In this document: in pieces, positions 1 to 5,027 of the stretch
How positions within the stretch are numbered: position 1 is the first letter of the stretch
Layout of the letters: each line of letters opens with the position of its first letter
Assembly: GCA_020848855.1 (NCBI GenBank)
Contig: JADLHH010000500.1
Coordinates: forward strand, 1-5,027
DNA length: 5,027 nt
Reading direction: 5' to 3'
DNA from: Anaerolineae bacterium
GTDB taxonomy: Bacteria > Chloroflexota > Anaerolineae > Aggregatilineales > Phototrophicaceae
Program-made: the position numbers and the translations under genes
The notes under the pieces: generated by a model
Told to the model about the DNA's origin: nothing
Seen by the model: the letters and a program-made list of their open reading frames with translations, nothing else
Database searches by the model: none

Positions 1-739
1 GCCCCAGCCCTTTCGCCACGTCGTCGCCGAGGCTCGCCGTCGTGATCTGCCGACTGATCAGCATCGCGCCGACCAGCCCGACGATCATATAGGGCGAGGT
101 CTGCGCCAGCAGCGGCAGGTCGCGCCCTGCCAGCGACCCCGCCGTCCAGAAGCGAATCCGGTCGAGCGTTTCGCGGTCGAAGATCAGGATGGCGGAAGTG
201 AACGACGAGATGAACGCGGTGAGGATCACACCCGCCAGCGTCAGCCGGAGCGGAGTCGCGCCGCCCCGCCCCATCGAGCCGAGCGCGTAGACCAGCACCG
301 CCGCCGCGCCCGCACCGGCAAAGCCGAAGATGGCGTAGGTCGACAGCGGCAGATTGCCCAGCAGGAACACCGCCAGCACGACGGTGAACGCCGCGCCGCT
401 GTTGATGCCAAGAATGCCGGAGTCCGCCAGCGGGTTACGAGTCAAGCCCTGCATGATCGCGCCGGCGACCGCCAGCGCCGCGCCGACAATCGCGCCGGCG
501 AGCACGCGCGGCAGCCGCACCGTGCCGATGATCAGGTGCTGGAACGAGCCGTCCGGCGCGAAAATCGCCGCGAAGACGGTGCCGGGGTCGATATCCGCCG
601 CGCCGAGCGTGACGCTCCACAACAGGCAGATGATCAATAGAGCGATACAAACGAACAGCCCCGGCAGCAGCCACGCGCGGCTGCCGAGGAGGCGCGTCGT
701 GTTTTTGGGTTTGGAGACCGATTTTACGTGTGCCGTCAT
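1..739 (-). CDS. FecCD-family ABC transporter permease (iron-siderophore/cobalamin type), partial
   Basis: Integral membrane permease of a type II ABC importer (BtuC/FhuB/FecCD family), which moves ferric siderophores, heme or cobalamin across the cytoplasmic membrane with a binding protein and an ATPase. The 246 visible residues start at ATG 739; the 3' end lies beyond the left edge and perhaps 90-100 residues are missing compared with the usual 330-350. Family signatures are clear: RLPRVLAG (75-82), a Gly/Ala-rich helix ending in IMQGLTRNPLAD (95-106), GILGINSGAAF (108-118), FWTAGSLAGRDL (197-208) and LGDDVAKGLG (237-246). Hydrophobic helices lie near residues 23-44, 78-96, 113-130, 134-152, 165-187 and 214-229. 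An in-frame TAG five codons upstream (752-754) makes ATG 739 the first possible start. GGGGA abuts the start, too close for a normal Shine-Dalgarno. No binding-protein gene precedes it. The substrate cannot be read from sequence. Confidence 0.93.
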   Translation of the reverse strand, partial: MTAHVKSVSKPKNTTRLLGSRAWLLPGLFVCIALLIICLLWSVTLGAADIDPGTVFAAIFAPDGSFQHLIIGTVRLPRVLAGAIVGAALAVAGAIMQGLTRNPLADSGILGINSGAAFTVVLAVFLLGNLPLSTYAIFGFAGAGAAAVLVYALGSMGRGGATPLRLTLAGVILTAFISSFTSAILIFDRETLDRIRFWTAGSLAGRDLPLLAQTSPYMIVGLVGAMLISRQITTASLGDDVAKGLG

Positions 740-780
740 TCCCCGCGGTTTCTAGCTCGATGTTTCGGAGATTTCCCTGT

Positions 781-794
781 GGCGTCTTTACGCC
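781..794 (-). other. Small perfect hairpin in the probable permease leader
   Basis: GGCGT and ACGCC form a 5-bp perfect stem around a 4-base loop, 42-55 bases upstream of the permease ATG. If the extended -10 at 794-802 is used, the hairpin sits at or just after the transcription start, where it could stabilise the 5' end of the mRNA. It is short enough to be chance. Confidence 0.3.
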
Positions 795-802
795 GTATAC
801 CA
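794..802 (-). promoter_or_regulatory. Possible extended -10 promoter element for the permease gene
   Basis: The minus strand reads TGGTATACG, a TG-N-TATAC extended -10 element, about 55 bases upstream of the permease ATG. No good -35 hexamer is found 15-18 bases upstream, which extended -10 promoters can tolerate. This is a motif match only. Confidence 0.27.
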
Positions 803-820
803 CGAATAATAATCAGGCGC
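802..820. promoter_or_regulatory. Weak Fur-box-like site upstream of the permease
   Basis: On the plus strand these 19 bases match the classical Fur consensus GATAATGATAATCATTATC at 11 of 19 positions, with the middle (AATAATAATCA) fitting well and the right arm poorly. It overlaps the upstream edge of the possible extended -10, where a repressor would block transcription. Iron control of a FecCD permease would be expected from the family, but the match is near the level seen by chance in AT-rich sequence, and the Fur consensus of this lineage is unknown. Confidence 0.2.
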
Positions 821-847
821 ATGAGCAAAAATCCACACGGCGGATTA

Positions 848-865
848 AGTGAAGAATTTCTCACT
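848..865. promoter_or_regulatory. 18-bp operator-like palindrome
   Basis: AGTGAAGAATTTCTCACT agrees with its own reverse complement at 14 of 18 positions, with perfect AGTGA/TCACT arms and a central AATT. It lies 109-126 bases upstream of the permease ATG in a non-coding stretch. The dyad form fits a homodimeric regulator site, but the protein is unknown. Confidence 0.33.
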
Positions 866-884
866 CGAATACGCGAGACCAGAC

Positions 885-898
885 GCCGATCAACTTGA
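885..898. repeat. Imperfect direct repeat, copy 1
   Basis: GCCGATCAACTTGA on the plus strand matches the second copy at 951-964 at 12 of 14 positions, in the same orientation and 66 bases away (start to start, a little over six helical turns). Weaker similarity continues for roughly ten bases beyond. Possible tandem binding sites for a regulator such as the NarL-type protein encoded next door; no consensus supports that specifically. Confidence 0.4.
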
Positions 899-950
899 GA
901 TCGCAGCCAGGAGAAAACAAAGGCAACACCTGAGATGAACGGGTCGTAAT

Positions 951-964
951 GCCGGTTAACTTGA
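951..964. repeat. Imperfect direct repeat, copy 2
   Basis: GCCGGTTAACTTGA, the partner of 885-898. This copy contains GTTAAC, a perfect 6-bp palindrome that is changed to GATCAA in the other copy. It lies downstream of the fusion gene's stop and of the stem-loop at 1008-1026. Confidence 0.4.
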
Positions 965-1007
965 ACTGCAACCGTGTTTAATTTTGCCCAATTCGAGGGG
1001 AGAGTCG

Positions 1008-1026
1008 TTCCGGCGGTCTGCCGGAA
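1008..1026 (-). terminator. Stem-loop directly after the fusion gene, possible terminator
   Basis: TTCCGGC and GCCGGAA form a perfect 7-bp stem around a 5-base loop, starting about ten bases past the TAA of the response regulator-flavoprotein gene. The position fits transcription termination or protection of the mRNA 3' end. No U-tract follows on the minus strand (CGACTCTCCCC comes next), so it is not a textbook intrinsic terminator. Confidence 0.45.
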
Positions 1027-1036
1027 AGCAGCAGCG

Positions 1037-3229
1037 TTACTCGGCTGTCGCGGTCATCTGTTCGGCAGCGATGTAGGCGAACGTCAGACCGGCGCTCAGC
1101 GTCCCGCCACCACCGGGATAACCGCCGGCGAGCGGGCTGCCAGCGGTGTTGCCCACTGCATACAGACCGGGGATCACCTTGCCCCACACGTTCAGCACCT
1201 GCGCGTGCGGGTTGATATGTAAGCCGCCGGACGTGCCGAGCGCGCCGGGCCAGATGGGCGTGCCGTAGAATGGCGGTTCGATGACTGGCGCGAGGCACAC
1301 GTTGGCGAGGTCTGTCCGGGTGTTGTCGCCGCCGGTGATCTGGTCAAACGCCGACTCGCCGCGATGAAACTCCGGGTCAACACCGCGCTTCGCCGCCGCG
1401 TTGAAGCGCATGACCGTCGCTTCCAGATTGTCGGCGTCGATCTGCAACGCATCCGCAAGCGCGCGCAGCGTAGGGGCAGTATGTATCCACGACGGCAGCG
1501 GGCTGCCCGGCGGAAATGACGCCAGCGAGTAGCGCCGCCGGTGCTGGGCGTCGACGATGACGTAGCTGGGGATGTTGACGTACTCGTAGGTGCCGGTGTC
1601 GAACGTGTAGAACGCCCGCGTGACCGAATCGTAGGGACCCGCCTCGTTCATGACGCGCACGCCACGCTTGTTCACCACAATCGCGCCGGGACGCCCCATC
1701 TCGGTCGCCAGCGCATTGACCGCCGCGCCGTTCTGGGTGTCGTAGAACACGGGCCAGCCCCAGCGCTCGTTCATGTGCCGCAGCCCCGCGCCAATCGCCA
1801 TGCCCATCAGGTGACCATCGCCGGTGTTGGTCGGGGCGGCACTGGTGTAATGCAGCGGTCCACGCAGGAAATTGCGCGCCATCGCCTCATTGTGGTCGAA
1901 CCCGCCGGACGCGAGCACAACGCCCCGGTTCGCCTTGATATTCAGCTCGCCGTCGGCAGTCCCGGCGATCACGCCGACCACCACGCCATCCTCGTCCACG
2001 ACCAGCCGCTGCGCCGCCGTTTCGAACAGGAAGCGGACGCCATACGCCCGCGCCGCCTCGATCATCCTGCGCGCCAGCCCCGCGCCGTACAGCGGCTGAT
2101 CGTCGGCATCCACCGGCTGAAGCGTGCGCCCATGCGGTTTTCCGCCGGGGAACGACGGATAGTAGTCGTTGAACGTCGGCTGAAGCTGCCAGCCGATGCC
2201 CATACGCCGCAGAAACGCGATCGCTTCGTTGCAGTGGTCGACAAAACTCGCGCACAGGGCGGGGTCTGCCTGCCCCAGCGTGGCGTGACCGATGTATTCG
2301 AGCGCTTCGGCGCGCGAGTCGGCGATGTGCGCGCGGCGCATGACATCGTTGTTGGGAATCCAGAGCGCGCCGCCGGAAATCGCCATCGTTCCGCCGAGCG
2401 CCGCCGCTTTTTCCAGCACGATGACCGACAGACCCAGATCGGCGGCACGCAGCGCCGCCATCAACCCGGTGCCGCTGCCCACGACCAGCACATCCGCGAC
2501 CTCGTGCCAGGTCGTCGTGGCTGCCGCGTGCGCGTCGTGCCCCTGATTGGTGAAATCGTGAGCCGCTTCGCGCAGATCAGATGGCTCCAGCAGCCCCTTG
2601 CGCAGCGCATACTGAACCAGATCGGCGCGGTGATTCAGCCCCAGCTTCTGCATGAGGCGCTGGCGATAGGTGTCGACCGTTTTGGCGCTGATGAACAACC
2701 GCTCGCCGATTTCGCGGCTGGAATAGCCCTGCACGGTCAGCACGAGGACTTCATATTCGCGGTCGCTGAGCGCTTCCAGCCGGTCTTCCGCCTGCGTCCC
2801 GAAGCCGCGCTGGTAGTCGAGCAGAAGCTGCATGGCAGGACCGTAGAAGTACGGCTCGCCCGCGTACACCTGCCGAATCGCGCGGATCAGCTCGACATCG
2901 GCGGCGCTTTTCAGCACATAGCCTGAACTGCCGGCGCGGATGGCGCGCAGAATATACTGCTCCTCGGAGTGCATCGTCAGCACGAGGGTTTTAACGCCGC
3001 GATTGCGGTCGCTAAGATATTGCAGTGTGTCCAAGCCGCTGATTCCCGGCATCGTCAGGTCGAGGACGACGATATCCGGGGCGAGCGTCTCCACCAGCCG
3101 CAGCGCTTCGCTGCCATCCGCCGCTTCGCCGACCACCTCGATATCCGGCTCAGCGTTGAGGAAGGCGCGCAGCCCGGCGCGCAGCACACCGTGATCGTCC
3201 ACCAGAAGGACGCGAATGACCGGTTTCAT
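1037..3229 (-). CDS. NarL/FixJ-type response regulator fused to a KstD-like FAD-dependent dehydrogenase
   Basis: A 730-residue protein with two complete parts. Residues 1-122 are a receiver: acidic D11/D12, phosphoacceptor D57 in VVLDLTMPG, T85 and K107. Residues 150-213 are a LuxR-type helix-turn-helix (LSDREYEVLVL, then SSREIGERLFISAKTVDTYR). After a linker (about 216-240) comes a flavoprotein of the FAD_binding_2 / 3-ketosteroid delta-1-dehydrogenase type: Rossmann loop VLVVGSGTGL (247-256), EKAAALGG (273-280), SGGALWIPNN (285-294), RGVVLASGGFDHN (435-447), GLYAVGNTAGSPLAGGYPG (688-706). Tyr356, Tyr533, Tyr704 and Gly708 line up, from memory, with the KstD catalytic set Y119, Y318, Y487 and G491. 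Standalone relatives of each half have about 215 and 490-560 residues, so neither is truncated. The ATG overlaps the kinase stop (ATGA), implying coupled translation. The first half presumably binds DNA on phosphorylation; the substrate of the second half is unknown, and steroid, other cyclic ketone or fumarate-like acceptors are possible. Confidence 0.92.
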   Translation of the reverse strand: MKPVIRVLLVDDHGVLRAGLRAFLNAEPDIEVVGEAADGSEALRLVETLAPDIVVLDLTMPGISGLDTLQYLSDRNRGVKTLVLTMHSEEQYILRAIRAGSSGYVLKSAADVELIRAIRQVYAGEPYFYGPAMQLLLDYQRGFGTQAEDRLEALSDREYEVLVLTVQGYSSREIGERLFISAKTVDTYRQRLMQKLGLNHRADLVQYALRKGLLEPSDLREAAHDFTNQGHDAHAAATTTWHEVADVLVVGSGTGLMAALRAADLGLSVIVLEKAAALGGTMAISGGALWIPNNDVMRRAHIADSRAEALEYIGHATLGQADPALCASFVDHCNEAIAFLRRMGIGWQLQPTFNDYYPSFPGGKPHGRTLQPVDADDQPLYGAGLARRMIEAARAYGVRFLFETAAQRLVVDEDGVVVGVIAGTADGELNIKANRGVVLASGGFDHNEAMARNFLRGPLHYTSAAPTNTGDGHLMGMAIGAGLRHMNERWGWPVFYDTQNGAAVNALATEMGRPGAIVVNKRGVRVMNEAGPYDSVTRAFYTFDTGTYEYVNIPSYVIVDAQHRRRYSLASFPPGSPLPSWIHTAPTLRALADALQIDADNLEATVMRFNAAAKRGVDPEFHRGESAFDQITGGDNTRTDLANVCLAPVIEPPFYGTPIWPGALGTSGGLHINPHAQVLNVWGKVIPGLYAVGNTAGSPLAGGYPGGGGTLSAGLTFAYIAAEQMTATAE

Positions 3230-4398
3230 ACGACTTCCGCTTCTGCTTTCGCTTCCAGAGTCGTGCTGACATCCACCCGCAGCCGCGTCCCCTGCCCCGC
3301 GGCAGACTGCAACGTCAGCACCCCACCAATCAATTCGACGCGCTCGCGGATGCCCAGCAAGCCGACACCGCTTTCAGCCGTGCGCAAGGCGGACGCCGGA
3401 TCAAAGCCGCGCCCGTTGTCGACCACGCTCAGGCTCAGCAAATCGCCGACCTGCTCCAGCCGGACGGAGACTTCGGTCGCCGCAGCATGACGAGCGACGT
3501 TGGTCAGCGCTTCCTGCGCGACCCGGTAGAGCGCCAGCTCCGTGTCGCGGGGCAGCCGGAAATCTTCCAGCACGTCGGCGGCGAACACCACGTTCAGGCT
3601 GGTCTTGCGCCGGAACATTTTGACGTGCGCTTCGAGAGTCGGAACCAACCCCAGATCATCGAGAGTCGCCGGGCGCAGGTCGCGCGCCAGCCGCCGCACC
3701 TCGTCGAGCGTGCCCACGACGATCTCGCGCAGTTCCGAAGCCTGCGCGGCGAGTGCTTCCGGGTCGCGCTGGCGTTCCAGCACCTTCAACTGCACCAGCA
3801 GCGCCGTCAGCGCCTGCCCGGTCTCGTCGTGCAGTTCGCGGCTGATGCGCTCGCGTTCCTGTTCCTGCGCGCGAACCGCCTGCGCCAGCAGCCGGGCGCG
3901 GGTCGCGTCGCGCTCCTTCAGTTCTTCCCAGAGGAGCGAAAGCTCCTCATTGCGGGCGCCCAGCCGGACGTTGGTCGCTTCCAGCGTCTGCTGCGAGCGC
4001 ACCAGCCGGTCGATCATCCCGTTGAAGCTGCGCGCCAGTTCGCCCAGTTCGTCATTCGCCCATACCGGAACGCGCTGGGACAGGTCGCCCTCATGCACGC
4101 GGCGAGCGACCCGCGTCGCGTCGCGCACCGGGCGCGTGAGGATGGCGGTGAGCAGCCAGGCGACGAACGATCCGGCGACGATTGACGTTCCGGCGATGAT
4201 CGCCAGCTCGGTCAGCATAATCGCCGGGGTAATCGTCGGCTGGATTTTGTTGAAGCGGATTTGATACCAGATGAACGCGCTGCACCCGGCGGCGGCGAGC
4301 GCGCAGATGACGATGCCGATGATTTTCACGCGCAGCGGGACGCGCCCCGCCCATTCCCAGAAGCGCTCCAGGAAAACGCTGACGCAGCGTTGGCACAC
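3226..4398 (-). CDS. Membrane sensor histidine kinase, NarL/DegS type (HisKA_3)
   Basis: Sensor kinase that should autophosphorylate and pass phosphate to the receiver encoded directly downstream. Numbering from GTG 4398 (390 aa): membrane helices near 25-47 and 59-86, HAMP about 89-131 (EGDLSQRVP, NDELGELARSFNGMIDRL), coiled-coil linker about 132-179, dimerisation/phosphoacceptor domain about 177-244 with H190 in ISRELHDETGQAL, and an ATPase domain about 284-377 with N300 in EALTNVARH, DNGRGFD (327-333) and GVGLLGIRERV (344-354). The loop between the helices is only about 12-20 residues, so there is no extracytoplasmic sensor domain; the signal is probably sensed in the membrane, the HAMP region or through a partner. 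GTG 4398 is chosen because GGGGG stands 7 bases upstream; an in-frame GTG at 4521 would add 41 unlikely residues, lacks a Shine-Dalgarno and would overlap the cytochrome gene. The stop overlaps the next ATG by four bases. Confidence 0.93.
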   Translation of the reverse strand: MCQRCVSVFLERFWEWAGRVPLRVKIIGIVICALAAAGCSAFIWYQIRFNKIQPTITPAIMLTELAIIAGTSIVAGSFVAWLLTAILTRPVRDATRVARRVHEGDLSQRVPVWANDELGELARSFNGMIDRLVRSQQTLEATNVRLGARNEELSLLWEELKERDATRARLLAQAVRAQEQERERISRELHDETGQALTALLVQLKVLERQRDPEALAAQASELREIVVGTLDEVRRLARDLRPATLDDLGLVPTLEAHVKMFRRKTSLNVVFAADVLEDFRLPRDTELALYRVAQEALTNVARHAAATEVSVRLEQVGDLLSLSVVDNGRGFDPASALRTAESGVGLLGIRERVELIGGVLTLQSAAGQGTRLRVDVSTTLEAKAEAEVV

Positions 4399-4405
4399 GT
4401 CTTTT

Positions 4406-4410
4406 CCCCC
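4406..4410 (-). promoter_or_regulatory. Shine-Dalgarno sequence that decides the kinase start
   Basis: GGGGG on the minus strand, followed by AAAAGAC and then GTG 4398, gives 7-base spacing. Neither the alternative GTG at 4521 nor any ATG gives a comparable signal before the first membrane helix, so this site supports the 390-residue form of the kinase. Confidence 0.6.
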
Positions 4411-4444
4411 GCGAATAGTTATGCTTCCACCCACTCTGCAAGGT

Positions 4445-4473
4445 ACAGTAAACGGTGGTTCGCTGCCAGTGAA
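4445..4473 (-). promoter_or_regulatory. Possible sigma70-type promoter for the kinase and fusion gene
   Basis: On the minus strand TTCACT (4468-4473; 4 of 6 to TTGACA) and TACTGT (4445-4450; 3 of 6 to TATAAT, including the most conserved T, A and final T) are separated by 17 bases. It lies in the 103-base gap between the cytochrome stop and the kinase GTG and would start transcription about 40 bases before that GTG. If real, the two-component genes can be transcribed without the cytochrome gene. Match quality is modest. Confidence 0.3.
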
Positions 4474-4501
4474 TAATGACGGCTGTGCGTCGTGAGCAAA
4501 A

Positions 4502-5027
4502 TCAGCTTCCCGCCGGTTCACCCAGCGGCGCGCCGTTCTGAATCCACAGCGTCAGCTTAAGCAGCTCGTCGCCGGTTAGCTCGACCGGGTGATCGGTTTC
4601 GATCAGATGTACGACCACGCTGCTGTTTTCGGGGTCGCGCGGCGTGATCGCCGGGAGCGACGAGCCGCCCAGCAGCGCCCTGTCGTAGTTGGAGAGGTCG
4701 AGACCGCCCAGCGGCGTCGTCCCACCGTGACAGAAGGCGCATTTGGTGGCGAACAATTCGCCAACGCCGTCGTTCCAACTCGTCATCGGCGAGTCGAAGG
4801 TTGTGCGGACGGGCGTCGGGGCGAGCGGTGGCGGCACGAAGGCGCGCACCTGTTCCAGCGGCGGGCGCGTCTCGATGGCGGTGCGCTCGAAGGTAATGAA
4901 GAAGATGACCGCGACTGCCGCCAGCAGCGCCAGTACGCCGTAAACCGTCAGGTATATGCGGCGTCGCCAGCCGAGCCAGCGATCCGGCTTGGCGGGCGTT
5001 TCGTCTGCTTCACGCGCTTCCAGTTCC
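4502..5027 (-). CDS. Membrane-anchored c-type cytochrome-like protein (planctomycete-type cytochrome c domain), 5' partial
   Basis: Probable electron-transfer protein with one covalently bound heme outside the cytoplasmic membrane. The reading frame is open from the right edge to TGA 4502; 174 residues are visible and the start lies outside. Numbering from the edge: acidic cytoplasmic stretch 1-15, basic RRR at 21-23, a membrane helix about 24-46 (positive-inside rule puts the C-terminus outside), a Pro-rich spacer (64-72), then the heme motif CAFCH (96-100), GGLDLSNYDRALLGGSS (107-123), DPENSS (131-136) and LTLWIQNGAPLG (158-169). This is the layout of the short planctomycete-type cytochrome c domain. 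The usual Met-Pro near the end is replaced by DHPVEL (145-150), and no Met follows the heme motif, so H146 or H140 may be the sixth heme ligand. Co-oriented upstream of the kinase, 103 bases away; its electron partner is unknown. Confidence 0.83.
   Translation of the reverse strand, partial: ELEAREADETPAKPDRWLGWRRRIYLTVYGVLALLAAVAVIFFITFERTAIETRPPLEQVRAFVPPPLAPTPVRTTFDSPMTSWNDGVGELFATKCAFCHGGTTPLGGLDLSNYDRALLGGSSLPAITPRDPENSSVVVHLIETDHPVELTGDELLKLTLWIQNGAPLGEPAGS

Larger units (their letters stand above)
740..1036. other. AT-richer intergenic regulatory region between the flavoprotein fusion and the permease
   Basis: About 297 bases with visibly lower GC than the flanking genes and no convincing open reading frame on either strand. 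It holds the stem-loop behind the fusion gene (1008-1026), an imperfect direct repeat (885-898 and 951-964), an AATT-centred palindrome (848-865), a weak Fur-like site (802-820), a possible extended -10 for the permease (794-802) and a small hairpin (781-794). The density of symmetrical elements suggests that the permease has its own regulated promoter here. Each element is listed separately with its own confidence. Confidence 0.6.

Noticed and set aside
435..803. Minus-strand open frame of 122 codons overlapping the permease start
   Set aside because: Out of frame with the permease and Arg-rich; the permease frame has family signatures throughout.
905..914. AGCCAGGAGA on the plus strand, resembling the start of the B12 box of cobalamin riboswitches
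   Set aside because: It is on the strand opposite to the permease, no plus-strand gene follows, and the rest of the box and the other conserved riboswitch blocks are not visible.
974..1222. Plus-strand open frame beginning in the intergenic region
   Set aside because: Most of it is antisense to the flavoprotein C-terminus and it has no domain or good ribosome-binding site.
2459..2490. Nucleotide-binding loop GSGTGL, apparently one residue shorter than the common GSGAAGL, as a possible defect
   Set aside because: I recall the GSGTG form in related FAD-dependent dehydrogenases, and the rest of the Rossmann fold and active site are intact, so it is more likely a subfamily variant than damage.
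1541..2926. Long open frame (461 codons) on the plus strand opposite the fusion gene
   Set aside because: It runs antisense to a gene with clear domains on the minus strand, is rich in Arg, His and Ala, shows no recognisable motif and is what high third-position GC produces on the opposite strand.
3487..4264. Two overlapping plus-strand open frames opposite the kinase
   Set aside because: Low-complexity Arg/Ser/Ala-rich products with no domain, antisense to well-supported kinase motifs.
4396..4521. Longer kinase starting at the in-frame GTG at 4521
   Set aside because: It would add 41 residues without domain character, overlap the cytochrome gene by 20 bases and has no Shine-Dalgarno, whereas GTG 4398 does.
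4502..4849. Cytochrome gene taken as a complete 115-residue gene starting at GTG 4849
   Set aside because: The same frame is open up to the window edge and encodes a convincing membrane helix with positive-inside flank, so the true start lies outside the window.
1..5027. Mobile elements, CRISPR arrays, tRNA or rRNA genes
   Set aside because: No transposase or integrase motif, no regularly spaced identical repeats, no terminal inverted repeats and no tRNA- or rRNA-like segment was seen on either strand.

Overview
This is a GC-rich bacterial window in which every supportable gene lies on the minus strand. Reading in the direction of transcription (right to left) the order is: a membrane-anchored c-type cytochrome-like protein (cut by the right edge), a NarL-type sensor histidine kinase, a response regulator that continues in the same reading frame into a complete FAD-dependent dehydrogenase, a 297-base AT-richer intergenic stretch, and an iron-siderophore/cobalamin type ABC permease (FecCD family, cut by the left edge). 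High GC, GTG starts, a planctomycete-style cytochrome c domain and NarL-type signalling would fit Chloroflexota or a similar GC-rich environmental phylum, but nothing here fixes the taxonomy.

Region by region: 4502-5027 is the cytochrome-like protein, with one membrane helix and one CxxCH heme motif. Positions 4399-4501 are a gap with a possible promoter and a good Shine-Dalgarno sequence. The kinase occupies 3226-4398 (GTG start preferred over one at 4521). The response regulator-flavoprotein fusion, 730 aa, occupies 1037-3229 and its ATG overlaps the kinase stop as ATGA, so the two are probably translationally coupled. A stem-loop at 1008-1026 follows its stop codon. Positions 740-1036 hold operator-like elements: an imperfect direct repeat, a palindrome, a weak Fur-like site, a possible extended -10 and a small hairpin. 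The permease occupies 1-739.

The notable object is the fusion. A standard receiver plus LuxR-type DNA-binding domain (about 215 residues) is followed, after a linker of about 25 residues with no usable internal start, by a full-length flavoenzyme that looks like a 3-ketosteroid delta-1-dehydrogenase relative and retains the residues recalled as catalytic in that family. With a cognate kinase directly upstream and a c-type cytochrome gene before that, the locus could be a phospho-regulated transcription factor carrying its own redox enzyme or sensor. That reading is inference. The FecCD permease appears to start a separate transcription unit.
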